NCBI GenBank assembly: GCA_019637355.1 | Contig: JAHBVT010000001.1 | Span: forward strand, 806,001 to 870,000 | DNA from: Gemmatimonadaceae bacterium | GTDB lineage: Bacteria > Gemmatimonadota > Gemmatimonadetes > Gemmatimonadales > Gemmatimonadaceae | Reading direction: 5' to 3' | DNA length: 64,000 nt | Shown here: positions 10,503 to 21,091 of the stretch, piece by piece | Position numbering within the stretch: the stretch's first letter is position 1 | Layout: every line of letters begins with the position of its first letter | Notes under the pieces: generated by a model | What the model was told of the DNA's origin: nothing | What the model saw: only the letters and a program-made list of their open reading frames with translations | Database searches by the model: none | Made by a program: the position numbers and the translations under genes

Positions 10503-10530
10503 TGACGGATGACGGATGACGGATGACGGA
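10503..10530. repeat. Four tandem TGACGGA heptads abutting the clpX start codon
   Basis: Positions 10503-10530 read TGACGGA three times and then TGACGGG. On the clpX strand this is CCGTCAT-type repeats ending one base before ATG, where a ribosome-binding site would be expected. The same heptad occurs at 16329-16443 and 60038-60090. Confidence 0.9.
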
Positions 10531-10620
10531 TGACGGGAGGAGCGAATGTGGAGGCGGGAACCTCTCTCGACTTCCTTCGACAACCTATCGTAACGCTAGG
10601 GCAGGGACCGCCCCAAGAAA

Positions 10621-10664
10621 ACAGCCGGAGGGCTCGTGAAAAAATTCACAAACCCGCCGGCTGT
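10621..10664 (-). terminator. Stem-loop after clpP
   Basis: ACAGCCGG at 10621-10628 pairs with CCGGCTGT at 10657-10664. A nested GTGAA/TTCAC stem lies inside. On the minus strand the outer stem is followed by TTTTCTT, so this looks like an intrinsic terminator for tig-clpP, perhaps partial because clpX follows on the same strand. Confidence 0.65.
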
Positions 10665-10674
10665 GGATAACTAA

Positions 10675-11304
10675 TTACTTCGTCGCGGCCAGCGCGGACG
10701 CTGCCACCTCGGCCTCGGCGCGGCTCGTGATGACCTGGTCAATCAACCCGTAGCCAACCGCTTCCTCGGAGCTCATAAACCGGTCGCGATCCACGTCGCG
10801 CTCGATCTGCTCCAGCGGACGGCCCGTGTGCTTGGCCATCAACTCGTTCATCCGGCTGCGAAGGTACAGGATCTCCTTCGCCTGGATCTCGATGTCCGCC
10901 GCCGTGCCCGACGCGCCGCCCGACGGCTGGTGGATCATGATGCGCGAGTTCGGCAGCGCCGAGCGCTTGCCCTTCGCGCCCGCCGTCAGCAGGAAGGCAC
11001 CCATCGACGCCGCCAGGCCCATACAGATCGTGTTCACCGGCGACTTCAGGAATTGCATTGTATCGTAGATCGCCAAGCCCGCGCTCACGCTGCCGCCCGG
11101 CGAGTTGATGTACAGGTGGATGTCGCGCCCCGGGTTGTCCGCCTCGAGGAACAGCAGTTGGGCGATGATCATATTCGCCACGTCATCGTTCACCGGCGTG
11201 CCGAGGAAGATGATGCGGTCCATCAGCAGGCGGCTGTACACGTCGTAGCTGCGCTCGCCGCGGCTGCTGCGCTCGATCACATACGGATTCGGGATGATCG
11301 CCAT
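10675..11304 (-). CDS. clpP: ATP-dependent Clp protease proteolytic subunit ClpP
   Basis: 209 residues. The tetradecameric serine peptidase of the ClpXP/ClpAP complexes. The catalytic triad is visible: Ser100 in [11 protein letters not shown], His125 in MIHQPSGG and Asp174 in DRDRF. The N-terminal IPNPYVIE loop and the [13 protein letters not shown] segment are typical. ATG at 11304 is chosen because AAGGAG lies just upstream and the family starts here; a longer in-frame reading adds unrelated residues. It sits 11 bp after tig, the classical tig-clpP-clpX order. Confidence 0.98.
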   Translation of the reverse strand: MAIIPNPYVIERSSRGERSYDVYSRLLMDRIIFLGTPVNDDVANMIIAQLLFLEADNPGRDIHLYINSPGGSVSAGLAIYDTMQFLKSPVNTICMGLAASMGAFLLTAGAKGKRSALPNSRIMIHQPSGGASGTAADIEIQAKEILYLRSRMNELMAKHTGRPLEQIERDVDRDRFMSSEEAVGYGLIDQVITSRAEAEVAASALAATK

Positions 11305-11315
11305 AGAAAAGCTCC

Positions 11316-12560
11316 TTACGCCTGCTCGATGGTGTTCCGCTCGAGGAGCCACGCGAACACGCGCTCCTCGGTGATGCCCCGCTCAAGCTCGCGGAGGCGC
11401 CCCGCCTTCTGCAAGGAGGCGTACATCTTTCCCGCGTCCTCGCCCCGCTTGGCCGCCAGCTCCGCCACCTTGGCGTCCACGTCCGCTTCGGTCGCCGCCA
11501 GCGCGTGCTTCTCCGCCAGCGTGTCGATGATCAGGTCGCGGCGCACCTGGCGCTCCGCCATCCCCTTGATCTCGTCGCCGAACTTGAGGATCTCGCCCTC
11601 CGGGATCCGGTACGCCTCGGCGTAGGCCTTCACCATCTGCTTCACCCAGCTCGGCGGCAGGTCGAACGGATTTGCCGTGACGAGCTCGTCGAGCAGTTGT
11701 GTGCGGCTCGCGGCATCGGCCTCGCGCTTGAGGTTCTCGCCCACGTCCGTGCGGATCGTCTCCTTCAGCGCGTCGAGCGAGGCGAAGTCGCCCATCTCGG
11801 CGGCGAAGGCGTCGTCCAGCGGCGGCAGCGACTTGCGCTTCACCTCGGCCAGCGTGGCGCGCACCGGCTTGGTCTTGCCGCGCTGCGCCTCGTCCGGGAA
11901 GTCCTCCGGCCACTTGACCGGCTGCTCCACCGACTCGCCCGGCGTCAGGCCCAGCACCAGCTCCTCGATGCCTGCGATTGCCTGGCCGGCGCCGAGCACG
12001 ATGCGGTACTCGCGGCCCTCGGGAATCGTGCCGTCCTCCTCGGCCGTGGCCAGCGTCACCGTCACGAGGTCGCCCTCGTTCGGCTTGCCTTCCACCGGCG
12101 TCCAGGTCGCACGCTGCTCCAGCAGGCGATCCAGTTGCTTCTGCACCATCGCGTCGGTCACCTGGTCGGTGGGGCGCATCACGCGGAAGCCCTCGACCTT
12201 CGTGAGCTCCACGGTCGGGCGGACTTCGCAATGCAGCTCGAAGGTCAACGACTCGTCCGATCCGAACTTGACGTCGTGCGCGTGCGGCTGCGTGGCGAGG
12301 TCCAGCTTCTCCTGCTCCAGCACCTGCTGGAAGGCCTCGCGCAGGAGCGCGTCCACCGCCTCTTGGTCGATGGCCTCGGCGTACTGCTTGCGCACCATCG
12401 CCGCCGGCGCCTTGCCGGGGCGGAAGCCGGGAATGCGGACCTGCTTGGCGACGCGGTTGGCGGCGGTCTTGCGGGCCTCGGCCACGCGGGTCGCGGGGAC
12501 GGCCACCTGGAGGCGGCGCTCGGCGCCCTCGGCCTTGGTGGCGGTAATCTGAATTTCCAT
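11316..12560 (-). CDS. tig: Trigger factor, ribosome-associated chaperone and prolyl isomerase
   Basis: 414 residues. It binds the ribosome exit tunnel and shields nascent chains. The N-terminal ribosome-binding signature GFRPGKAP is present near residue 50. An FKBP-type PPIase domain covers about 150-240 ([29 protein letters not shown]), followed by the helical C-domain. [12 protein letters not shown] at 12560 is the family start. It is first in the tig-clpP-clpX-engB cluster, so the cluster promoter probably lies in 12561-12605. Confidence 0.96.
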   Translation of the reverse strand: MEIQITATKAEGAERRLQVAVPATRVAEARKTAANRVAKQVRIPGFRPGKAPAAMVRKQYAEAIDQEAVDALLREAFQQVLEQEKLDLATQPHAHDVKFGSDESLTFELHCEVRPTVELTKVEGFRVMRPTDQVTDAMVQKQLDRLLEQRATWTPVEGKPNEGDLVTVTLATAEEDGTIPEGREYRIVLGAGQAIAGIEELVLGLTPGESVEQPVKWPEDFPDEAQRGKTKPVRATLAEVKRKSLPPLDDAFAAEMGDFASLDALKETIRTDVGENLKREADAASRTQLLDELVTANPFDLPPSWVKQMVKAYAEAYRIPEGEILKFGDEIKGMAERQVRRDLIIDTLAEKHALAATEADVDAKVAELAAKRGEDAGKMYASLQKAGRLRELERGITEERVFAWLLERNTIEQA

Positions 12561-12605
12561 TGGGTCAGGCTCGGGAGGTGCTGTGGAGGGTCTGTGCAGA
12601 GCAAT

Positions 12606-12642
12606 CCGCCCCGCCCGGGCGAGGTTCGCCGGAGCGGGGCGG
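12606..12642 (-). terminator. GC-rich hairpin after the carotenoid operon
   Basis: CCGCCCCGC at 12606-12614 pairs with GCGGGGCGG at 12634-12642, with a further inner CCGG/CCGG stem. It lies between the end of cruF and the start of tig on the same strand. There is no strong U-tract, so termination activity is uncertain. Confidence 0.55.
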
Positions 12643-12663
12643 GTGCTTCCTGCGCCCTGAAAA

Positions 12664-13578
12664 CTAAGCGGTGGCGGGGGTGGCTCCAAGGGCGAGCCGG
12701 GAGCGCCTCCGGGCTCTCAAGACGAGCCACAGTGGGGCCCCCATCGCCAGCACCCCGAGGATCACCGCCCACCAGTAGCCGTGCCGCGCCACCGTCGCGA
12801 GCGGCATAATGCCGTTGGTGGCGTACAGGACCAGCGGGAAGGCGAAGGCCGCGGTCGTCTCGCACCACTTGCTCGGCGGCACCACCCACAGCATCGCGCG
12901 GCTCAGCAGCACGCCCGTGACCCACCAACCGATCCAGTTGCTCAGCGGCATCCCGTAGAACAGGGGCCCACCCAGCCAGACCGGCACCCACTCGGGGAAC
13001 CTGTGCAGGTCCCAGGCCCAGTGCACCGGCGCGACGTTGGTCATCTGGACCTCCATCGGCACGTCCCAAGCCGTGAGGAACAACCCGGCCACCAGCGCCC
13101 ACTTCCACTTGGTCGCGCTGCTGTCGTCCGCCGCCATCAGCCGCCCGCAGAAGGCCAGGCAGCAGTAGAGCATATAGTACCAGGAGATCGGAATCGGGTA
13201 CGGCACGTCGCCGAGCACCTTATACCCGAGCATCGATGTGTAGTGATAGTGCCCGAACGGCAGGCCGACGTTGGTGCCGCCGAGCTCCGAGAGCAGGGCC
13301 ACGCCGCTGGCCAGCACGAACAGCGTGATCGCCTTGCCCCAACCGAAGCGCGGCGCCGAGTGCACCACGGCCGCCAGCCCGCCGAGCAGGATGTACGCCT
13401 GGCCGGAGTACTTCCAGCCCAGTTCGTAGACCTTGCCCGTGTAGGGGCCCTGCAGCCACACCGGGAACTCGCCCGCGAGTATCGTCACCATCGCCGCCGT
13501 GGCGAAGGTGATCAACGCGAGGTGGCCCCAGAGCAGCGCCTGCGCCGCTTTGTCGAGGGGGTAGGGTGCCGTCCGCAT
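12664..13578 (-). CDS. cruF: Carotenoid 1,2-hydratase of the CruF/DUF422 membrane family
   Basis: 304 residues with about seven hydrophobic membrane segments. The hallmark block ELGGTNVGLPFGHYHYTSML followed by VPYPIPISWYYML identifies the CruF family, which adds water to the psi end of acyclic carotenoids. MRTAPYPLD at 13578 starts two bases after the crtB stop, so the genes are co-operonic. In related Gemmatimonadota such hydration leads towards oscillol-type carotenoids, later rhamnosylated. The glycosyltransferase (CruG) often next to cruF is absent here, since tig follows. Confidence 0.82.
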   Translation of the reverse strand: MRTAPYPLDKAAQALLWGHLALITFATAAMVTILAGEFPVWLQGPYTGKVYELGWKYSGQAYILLGGLAAVVHSAPRFGWGKAITLFVLASGVALLSELGGTNVGLPFGHYHYTSMLGYKVLGDVPYPIPISWYYMLYCCLAFCGRLMAADDSSATKWKWALVAGLFLTAWDVPMEVQMTNVAPVHWAWDLHRFPEWVPVWLGGPLFYGMPLSNWIGWWVTGVLLSRAMLWVVPPSKWCETTAAFAFPLVLYATNGIMPLATVARHGYWWAVILGVLAMGAPLWLVLRARRRSRLALGATPATA

Positions 13579-13580
13579 CG

Positions 13581-14588
13581 TCACCTGGTTCCTCCGCTCA
13601 GCACCATCTCCTCTGGTCGCGAGAGTTGCCTTGCGCCCCACTCGATCACTGGTCCGTTGGCATCGCGGGGCGGCACTTCCACCCCCGAACGCCACACGCT
13701 CCAAAGGAGTCCGGCGCGCTGCCAGTTCCCGACGCGGGCGCGGACGCTGAACGAGTCATAGTTGTTGCGCTCGATCGCCCCGAGGATGGCGGCGTACCCG
13801 TCGGCGCAGGCCCGGGCGCAGCGCTGGGCATCCGGCTCCAGCAGCGCGATGCCCGGCGAGGCCGCGCGGTACAGCGCCCGCGCGCGGGCCACTTCGTGGC
13901 GCATCAGCTGGGCCCAGCGCGGGTCGTCCTTGAGCGTCGGGTCCTGCAGCACGCGCTCGGCGGTCAGCCCGAATGCCGCGAGCACTTCATCCGGCAGGTA
14001 GCAGCGCCCGATGCCCGCGTCTTCGCCCACGTCGCGCAGGATGTTCGTCACCTGCATCGCCACGCCCAGCGTGCGCGCGTACTTCAGCGCCCGGGTGCGG
14101 ACCGCCTCGTCGCCCGATACGCCAAAGATGTACGTGCACATCGCGCCCACCGACGCGGCCACGCCCTCGCAGTACTGCGAGAGCTCCGCCCAGGTCGCGT
14201 AACGCTGCGGCTGCACGTCGCGGGCCACGCCGTTCAGCAGTTCCTCCAGCACGTCCGCCGGCACGCCGTACTCGCTCACGCAGCGCCACAGCTCGCGGAA
14301 CACCGGACCCTCGGGCCGCCCGTCGATCGCCTCGGCCACGCCGGCGCGATACGCATCGAGCTCGGCCTGGAGCAGGGCCGGGGCCTTGCCGCGGTTGCGG
14401 TCGACGATGTCATCCGCGAGCCGGCAGAACGCGTACACCGCGAAGGCCCCGCGGCGCTTGCGCGGCGGCAGGAAGCCGCTGGCCAGCGCGAAGGTCCGCG
14501 CGTGCGTGCGCGTGATCGCCTCGCAGTGCTGGGCGTCCGAGCGCGCCAGCGTCGAGTCGTCTTCCTTGAGGAAGCCCGGGAGCACCAT
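13581..14588 (-). CDS. crtB: Phytoene synthase
   Basis: 335 residues. It condenses two geranylgeranyl diphosphates to phytoene, the committed step of carotenoid synthesis. Both Asp-rich Mg2+-binding motifs are present: DDIVD at 59-63 and DVGED at 186-190 (NILRDVGEDAGIGRCYLP). The C-terminus has the usual YAAILGAIERNNYD. The ATG overlaps the crtI stop by one base (TGATG), implying translational coupling in crtI-crtB-cruF. Confidence 0.95.
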   Translation of the reverse strand: MVLPGFLKEDDSTLARSDAQHCEAITRTHARTFALASGFLPPRKRRGAFAVYAFCRLADDIVDRNRGKAPALLQAELDAYRAGVAEAIDGRPEGPVFRELWRCVSEYGVPADVLEELLNGVARDVQPQRYATWAELSQYCEGVAASVGAMCTYIFGVSGDEAVRTRALKYARTLGVAMQVTNILRDVGEDAGIGRCYLPDEVLAAFGLTAERVLQDPTLKDDPRWAQLMRHEVARARALYRAASPGIALLEPDAQRCARACADGYAAILGAIERNNYDSFSVRARVGNWQRAGLLWSVWRSGVEVPPRDANGPVIEWGARQLSRPEEMVLSGGTR

Positions 14589-16153
14589 CAGCGCGCGCCC
14601 TCGCTGGCCGCGGCCGCGACACGGGCCTCGCGCTGCGGCGCCGGCGCGTCACTCACGCGCCGTGCGCGTACACGGGACGCGTCCTGCGCCTCGCCGATCA
14701 AGTCCGCCACGATCTTGCCGCTGGAGATCACGCCCGGCAGTCCCGCGCCCGGATGCGTCCCCGCACCTGCGAAGTACAGGTTCGGGATGTCCTCGCTCTT
14801 GTTGTGCGGCCGGAAGTACGCCGACTGGAACAACGTCGGCTGCACCGAGAAGGCGCTGCCGAGGTGGCTGGAGAGCGTATCGCGGAAGTGGATCGGATCG
14901 ATCCGCGTCTCGGTGACGATGTGCTTGGAGAGCCCCGGGAGGTAGCGATCCTCGAGGTACTGCATAATCGAGTCGCGGTAGGCTTGCCCCTGCCGGGCCC
15001 AGTCGGTCGGCCCGCCAAGATGCGGCACCGGCGAGAGCACGTACCAGGCATCGCAGCCGGTCGGCGCCAGCGAGGGATCGGTGGCCGTCGGGCGGTGCAG
15101 GTACAGCGAGAAGTCCGGCGAGAGCTGCTTGGTCTTGAAAATGTCGTCCAGCAGGCCGCGGTAGCGCGGGCCCATCAGGATCTCGTGGTGCGCGATGTCG
15201 TCGTACTGCTTGTCGGTGCCGAAGTACACCACGAACAGCGACATCGAATAGTCGAGGCCGTCCACGCGCGCGTCGGTCCACTTCTTCCGGTACTTCGGCG
15301 CGATCAGCCGCTTGTAGGTGAAGGCCACGTCGCCGTTGCTCACCACCGCGTCGGCGGCGATGGTCTCGCCGTTGGCCAAACGCACGCCGTTCGTCTTGCC
15401 CCTGCGTTCGTCGATGCTGATTTCGCCCACCGCGGTCGAGAGCCGCAGCGTGCCGCCGATGTCTTGGAAGAGCTTCACGAAGGCTTGCACCAGCGCGCCC
15501 GTGCCGCCCATCGCGAACCACACGCCCCACTTCTGCTCGAGGTGGTGGATCAGCGCATAGATGCTCGTCGTCTGGAACGGGTTCCCGCCCACGAGCAGCG
15601 GGTGGAAGGAAAACACCTGGCGCAGGCGATCGTCCTTGAGGTGCTTGTTGGCGAGGTCCGCCACCGAGCGGTCCGCGCGCAGCTTGATCAGGTCCGGCAG
15701 CACCTTGGCCATCGAGCCCAGCGTGCCGAAGGGCTTGTCGATCAGCGCCATCCCCGAATCGAACACCGCCTCGCTGGCCTTCACGAAGTCGAGGTAGCCG
15801 CGCTCGTCACCCGCATTGAACTCGCGGATTTGCCGCAGCAGCGCCTCGCGGTCCGAGTTGTAGGTGAAGACCGAGCCATCCTCGAAGCGAATCCGATAGA
15901 ACGGATCGATCGGGACGATCTGGACATAGTCCGAGGTCCTGCGGCCGGCGAGCGCGAAGAGGTCGTCGATCAGCCACGGCGCCGTGATGATCGTCGGGCC
16001 GCCGTCGAAGGTGAACCCGTCCTGGCGATACACGTAGGCCCGGCCGCCCGCCTGGTCGCGTTGCTCCACGACCGTGACCTCGTGCCCCTGGGCCTGCAGG
16101 CGGATGGCCGCAGCCAATCCGCCGAATCCGCTCCCGATGACGACAATGCGCAT
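14588..16153 (-). CDS. crtI: Phytoene desaturase
   Basis: 521 residues. An FAD-dependent desaturase that converts phytoene to neurosporene or lycopene. The N-terminal dinucleotide motif is GSGFGGLAAAIRL (residues 6-18). The C-terminal CrtI signature is FAGAGTHPGAGLPGVISSGK. The active-site-associated region DGGPTIITAP is also present. MRIVVIG at 16153 is the family start; an upstream in-frame stretch reads through the tRNA flank and is rejected. It leads the crt operon, 48 bp downstream of tRNA-Leu on the same strand. The number of desaturation steps cannot be told from sequence. Confidence 0.95.
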   Translation of the reverse strand: MRIVVIGSGFGGLAAAIRLQAQGHEVTVVEQRDQAGGRAYVYRQDGFTFDGGPTIITAPWLIDDLFALAGRRTSDYVQIVPIDPFYRIRFEDGSVFTYNSDREALLRQIREFNAGDERGYLDFVKASEAVFDSGMALIDKPFGTLGSMAKVLPDLIKLRADRSVADLANKHLKDDRLRQVFSFHPLLVGGNPFQTTSIYALIHHLEQKWGVWFAMGGTGALVQAFVKLFQDIGGTLRLSTAVGEISIDERRGKTNGVRLANGETIAADAVVSNGDVAFTYKRLIAPKYRKKWTDARVDGLDYSMSLFVVYFGTDKQYDDIAHHEILMGPRYRGLLDDIFKTKQLSPDFSLYLHRPTATDPSLAPTGCDAWYVLSPVPHLGGPTDWARQGQAYRDSIMQYLEDRYLPGLSKHIVTETRIDPIHFRDTLSSHLGSAFSVQPTLFQSAYFRPHNKSEDIPNLYFAGAGTHPGAGLPGVISSGKIVADLIGEAQDASRVRARRVSDAPAPQREARVAAAASEGAR

Positions 16154-16201
16154 ACGTCCCCTAACGCCGGAGTGCCTCCAACGGTTCGCGCCCGGGGGGA
16201 G

Positions 16202-16283
16202 TGCGAAAGGTGGGACTCGAACCCACACGCCTTGCGGCACGGGATCCTAAGTCCCGCGCGTCTACCAATTCCGCCACTCTCGC
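16202..16283 (-). tRNA. tRNA-Leu (anticodon UAG)
   Basis: 82 nt, minus strand. The acceptor stem GCGAGAG pairs with CTTTCGC, with one G-U pair. The anticodon arm is CGGGA-CTTAGGA-TCCCG, giving anticodon TAG. A class II variable arm follows (TGCCGCAAGGCGT), and the T arm contains GTTCGAGTC. The discriminator is A at 16202 and CCA is not encoded. It is directly upstream of crtI. Confidence 0.96.
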
Positions 16284-16328
16284 GTACGGGAGGAAGCTAG
16301 TTCGCTGCTGGGTTACGCGACAGAGCGG

Positions 16329-16443
16329 GGACGGATGACGGAGGACGGAGGACGGAGGACGGAGCACCTATGGAGAATGCGACGGGGGCGAGCCGATCCC
16401 TCAGCCCGCCCCCGTGCAGCATCCGTCATCCGTCATCCGTCCT
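16329..16443. repeat. Inverted arms of GACGGA heptads flanking a GC-rich hairpin (likely htrA terminator)
   Basis: The left arm at 16329-16364 has one TGACGGA and several GGACGGA heptads. The right arm at 16420-16443 has the complementary ATCCGTC heptads and abuts the htrA stop. Between them CGGGGGCG (about 16383-16390) can pair with CGCCCCCG (about 16407-16414). The whole can fold into a long stem downstream of htrA and upstream of tRNA-Leu. Confidence 0.75.
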
Positions 16444-17976
16444 CTAGTTCACCCGCACATTCACCACCACCGTCCCCCCTCCTTGCCCCTCCACCCCGCG
16501 GAACACCAGCAGCGACAGGACCTCGCCCGGCTTCACCCGGTCCAGCGCGCGCTGCAGGTCGTCCAGCGACTGCACGCGCTGCTTCGGTTGCGGGAACAGC
16601 ACTTCGGTGATCACGTCGTTGGGGCCGAGGCGGTTCTGCGAGGGGCTGCCGGGCTCGACCGTGACCACGCGCAGGCCGCGGTACTGCTCGGGAAGACGGC
16701 GGGCCGTCACGAACTCGGCCGGCACCGGCTCCACGCTGATGCCCAGCCGTGAGGTCGTCGGGGGCGCGGCCGGCTCATCGGCCCGCGCGATGGTGCGCGT
16801 CTCTGACGGCGCCGCGGCCAGCCGCACGCGGAAGCTGCGGCGCGTGCCGTAACGCATCGCCTCCAGCTCCACCGTGTCGCCCGGCTTCTTGGCGCGCACG
16901 GCGCGCTGCAGGGCGCTCACGCGGTCCACGCTGCGACCGTCGATCTTGGTGATGATGTCGCCTGGCTCAATGCCGGCACGGCGCGCCGGCGAATCTTCGC
17001 CGGAGTAGCCGCTCACGCGCACGCCGGCGATGGCCCGGAGGCCCGCCACCTGCGCGTCTTCCGGTGTCACCTCGTTGATGCCAACGCCCAGCACTGCGCG
17101 TCGCACCTCGCCGTGTGCGATCAGGTCGTCCATCACCTGCTTGGCCAACGTGATCGGGATCGCGAAGCCGTAGCCCGCGTAGAAGCCCGTGCGCGAGGCG
17201 ATCGCCGTGTTCACGCCGATGACTTCGCCCTTCGAGTTCACCAGCGGACCACCCGAGTTACCGGGATTGATGGCCGCGTCCGTCTGGATGAAGTCGCTGA
17301 TGGCGTAGGTGTCTTGGTTGAGCCCGGTCAGGCCGCGCCCCTTGGCGCTCACGATGCCGGCCGTCACGGTGAAATCCAGCCCCAGCGGGTTGCCGATGGC
17401 CAGCACCCACTCGCCCACGCGCAGCGACTCGTCGTCGCCGAAGGTGAGCGGCGTGAAGTTGCGACCCTCGATCTTCAGCACCGCCACGTCCGTCGATGGG
17501 TCGCGGCCTACGATGCGCGCCTCGAACACCCGGCGGTCCTGCATCGAGACCTTCACGCGGTCGGCACCCTCGATCACGTGGTTGTTCGTGAGGATGTAGC
17601 CGTCGCGGCTGACGATGAAGCCCGAGCCGCTCGACTCCTGCGGCTGCTGCTGCTGCGGAGGCTGCCCGAACAGTTCCTCGAAGCCCGGCGGCAGTTGCTG
17701 GCTCGGGCGCCGGCGCTGGTTGGCGCGCACATCCCGCTCGGCCTGGATCGACACCACCGCCGGCGTGATGTACTCGGCGATGCTCACGAAAGCGTTCGAC
17801 GCATCCGCGATGGTCCGCACCTCGTCGGTGCGCGGACGCGGCGCCGACGCCGTGCCCCCTCCGCCCTGCGCGAACACGCGCGGGGTCCAGTCCATCGAAG
17901 AAGCGAAGATGACGCCGCCAACGAAGGCGATCGTCGCGGCAACGATCAGCTTGGAACGCGACATACGAATGGTCAT
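16444..17976 (-). CDS. htrA: HtrA/Deg-family periplasmic serine protease with two PDZ domains
   Basis: 510 residues. It degrades or refolds damaged envelope proteins. A single N-terminal hydrophobic segment (LIVAATIAFVGGVIFAS) is a signal peptide or anchor. The trypsin-like triad is His133 (TNNHVIEG), Asp163 (STDVAVLKI) and Ser241 (GNSGGPL). PDZ1 is at about 290-375 and PDZ2 at about 405-505. A Gln/Pro-rich loop (PPQQQQPQESS) precedes the protease core, as in DegP-like enzymes. ATG 17976 or 17964 are both possible starts; the Shine-Dalgarno is weak. It lies downstream of dnaK on the same strand with a terminator between. Confidence 0.94.
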   Translation of the reverse strand: MTIRMSRSKLIVAATIAFVGGVIFASSMDWTPRVFAQGGGGTASAPRPRTDEVRTIADASNAFVSIAEYITPAVVSIQAERDVRANQRRRPSQQLPPGFEELFGQPPQQQQPQESSGSGFIVSRDGYILTNNHVIEGADRVKVSMQDRRVFEARIVGRDPSTDVAVLKIEGRNFTPLTFGDDESLRVGEWVLAIGNPLGLDFTVTAGIVSAKGRGLTGLNQDTYAISDFIQTDAAINPGNSGGPLVNSKGEVIGVNTAIASRTGFYAGYGFAIPITLAKQVMDDLIAHGEVRRAVLGVGINEVTPEDAQVAGLRAIAGVRVSGYSGEDSPARRAGIEPGDIITKIDGRSVDRVSALQRAVRAKKPGDTVELEAMRYGTRRSFRVRLAAAPSETRTIARADEPAAPPTTSRLGISVEPVPAEFVTARRLPEQYRGLRVVTVEPGSPSQNRLGPNDVITEVLFPQPKQRVQSLDDLQRALDRVKPGEVLSLLVFRGVEGQGGGTVVVNVRVN

Positions 17977-17992
17977 CCGTTGAAGGTAAGCA

Positions 17993-18017
17993 AAAGGGCC
18001 GCTGGTGGCGGCCCTTT
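17993..18017 (-). terminator. Intrinsic terminator downstream of dnaK
   Basis: A perfect 10-bp stem, AAAGGGCCGC at 17993-18002 with its complement at 18008-18017, around loop TGGTG. On the minus strand it is followed by TTTTGC. It lies between the dnaK stop and the htrA start, so it probably ends most dnaK transcripts within the htrA leader. Confidence 0.8.
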
Positions 18018-18088
18018 CCCTCGGGCTTTCGCCCCACACCGTGTTTGTACCACGGAGCGGGGCGAGGGTTTCCGGGCCGCCCGTTCGG

Positions 18089-20017
<1,929 letters not shown>

Positions 20018-20176
20018 TTGGTCCTCGAGCAGGTATCTTGCGGAAAGTTGGTCCCCGGGACCCTTCGGTCGCGGGCAGAGTTACGTCGATAGTGACGGCA
20101 AGGCGCGGGCCACGGATTCACGCCATTTTGGCACCCCGGCAACCTCGTGTTGCTGGCCAGCGACAGGACCTCGGGA

Positions 20177-20950
20177 ATGATTCCCCTCAGCGACGACAAT
20201 CCGACGGTCCGGGTGCCGGTGATGACCATCCTGTTGCTGACCGCCATCGGCAGCGCCTGGGTGATTATCCAAGGTGCGGGGTTCCGCCTCGAGACCCTGG
20301 CGATGAGCGTCTGCAACCTGGGGATGGTGCCCGCCGAGCTGACCGGGGCCGCACCGCTGGGCACCAGCGTGCCGTTGACGCGCACGCTGCTCTGCGTGGT
20401 GGATGCGGAGCCGGTGAACTGGCTCAGTCCGTTGACCTCGATGTTCCTTCACGGGAGTTGGGCACACCTGCTCGGCAACGGCCTGTTCCTCTGGGTGTTC
20501 GGCAACAACGTCGAAGATGTTATGGGGCGGGGGCGCTTCCTGCTGTTCTATCTGCTTTGCGGTCTGGCGGCAGCGGCCGTGCACGTGTTCGTGCAGCCGG
20601 CGTCGGCGGTGCCGACCGTGGGCGCATCGGGCGCCATCTCGGGCGCGATGGGGGCGTATCTGGTGCTCTTTCCGCGGGTGCGCGTGCGGATGCTGTTCAT
20701 CTTCGTGATCTTCTTCCGCATCATCCCGCTGCCGGCCTGGGGTGTGCTGCTGTGGTGGTTCGTGTTGCAGCTGCTCCTGGGCCTGCCCGACCTCGCCGCG
20801 CTGCCTGATTCGGGAGGCGGAGTGGCGGTCTGGGCGCACGTCGGAGGCTTCGCGGCCGGTGTGCTGCTGGTCCGCGTATTCCAGCGCGACGACCTGGTAG
20901 CCCAGAGGCGGGCTATGTTGTTGCGGCGCGGGCTCTTGGACGCGGTGTGA
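20177..20950 (+). CDS. Rhomboid-family intramembrane serine protease
   Basis: 257 residues with six or more hydrophobic segments. Rhomboids cut transmembrane helices within the lipid bilayer. The catalytic dyad is visible: Ser151 in GASGAISG and His221 in WAHVGGFAAG. HGSWAHLLGN near 92-101 is the conserved HxxxHxxxN oxyanion region in modified form. Start MIPLSDDNPT at 20177 is preferred to an upstream in-frame codon at 20147, which gives an atypical extension. It is divergent from dnaK across 159 bp that I cannot assign further. Confidence 0.9.
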   Translation: MIPLSDDNPTVRVPVMTILLLTAIGSAWVIIQGAGFRLETLAMSVCNLGMVPAELTGAAPLGTSVPLTRTLLCVVDAEPVNWLSPLTSMFLHGSWAHLLGNGLFLWVFGNNVEDVMGRGRFLLFYLLCGLAAAAVHVFVQPASAVPTVGASGAISGAMGAYLVLFPRVRVRMLFIFVIFFRIIPLPAWGVLLWWFVLQLLLGLPDLAALPDSGGGVAVWAHVGGFAAGVLLVRVFQRDDLVAQRRAMLLRRGLLDAV

Positions 20951-20958
20951 GGGGGTTG

Positions 20959-20990
20959 CTGTAACAGTCGTGTTACAGTGTCGATATAAT
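20959..20990 (+). promoter_or_regulatory. Candidate PhoB-type promoter for DUF47-pit-ppk
   Basis: Two 11-bp direct repeats, TGTAACAGTCG at 20960-20970 and TGTTACAGTGT at 20971-20981, are followed by a perfect -10 TATAAT at 20985-20990 with no -35 box. The layout (7-bp motifs, 4-bp spacers, box replacing the -35) is that of PhoB-activated promoters. The downstream genes are phosphate genes. Direct and inverted readings of the repeat are both possible. Confidence 0.7.
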
Positions 20991-21091
20991 GGTTTGCCGC
21001 TGTCCCTCGGCAGGGGGTAACTTTCGTGCGCGATGCCGCGCGATTTTCGCGCGGATTCGACCCTCCCACCACCGCCTCGGGCGGACCCCCT

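Noticed and set aside
10503-10583. N-terminal extension of ClpX through the heptad repeats
   Set aside because: The extra residues translate the repeat ([11 protein letters not shown]) and are not found in the ClpX family, though proteomics would be needed to be certain.
16161-16367. Small minus-strand ORF containing a VAELVDARDLGSRA-type peptide
   Set aside because: This is the translated tRNA-Leu gene, a common false ORF.
20018-20176. CIRCE or sigma-32 element before dnaK
   Set aside because: No TTAGCACTC-N9-GAGTGCTAA repeat or convincing heat-shock promoter was seen in the 159 bp.
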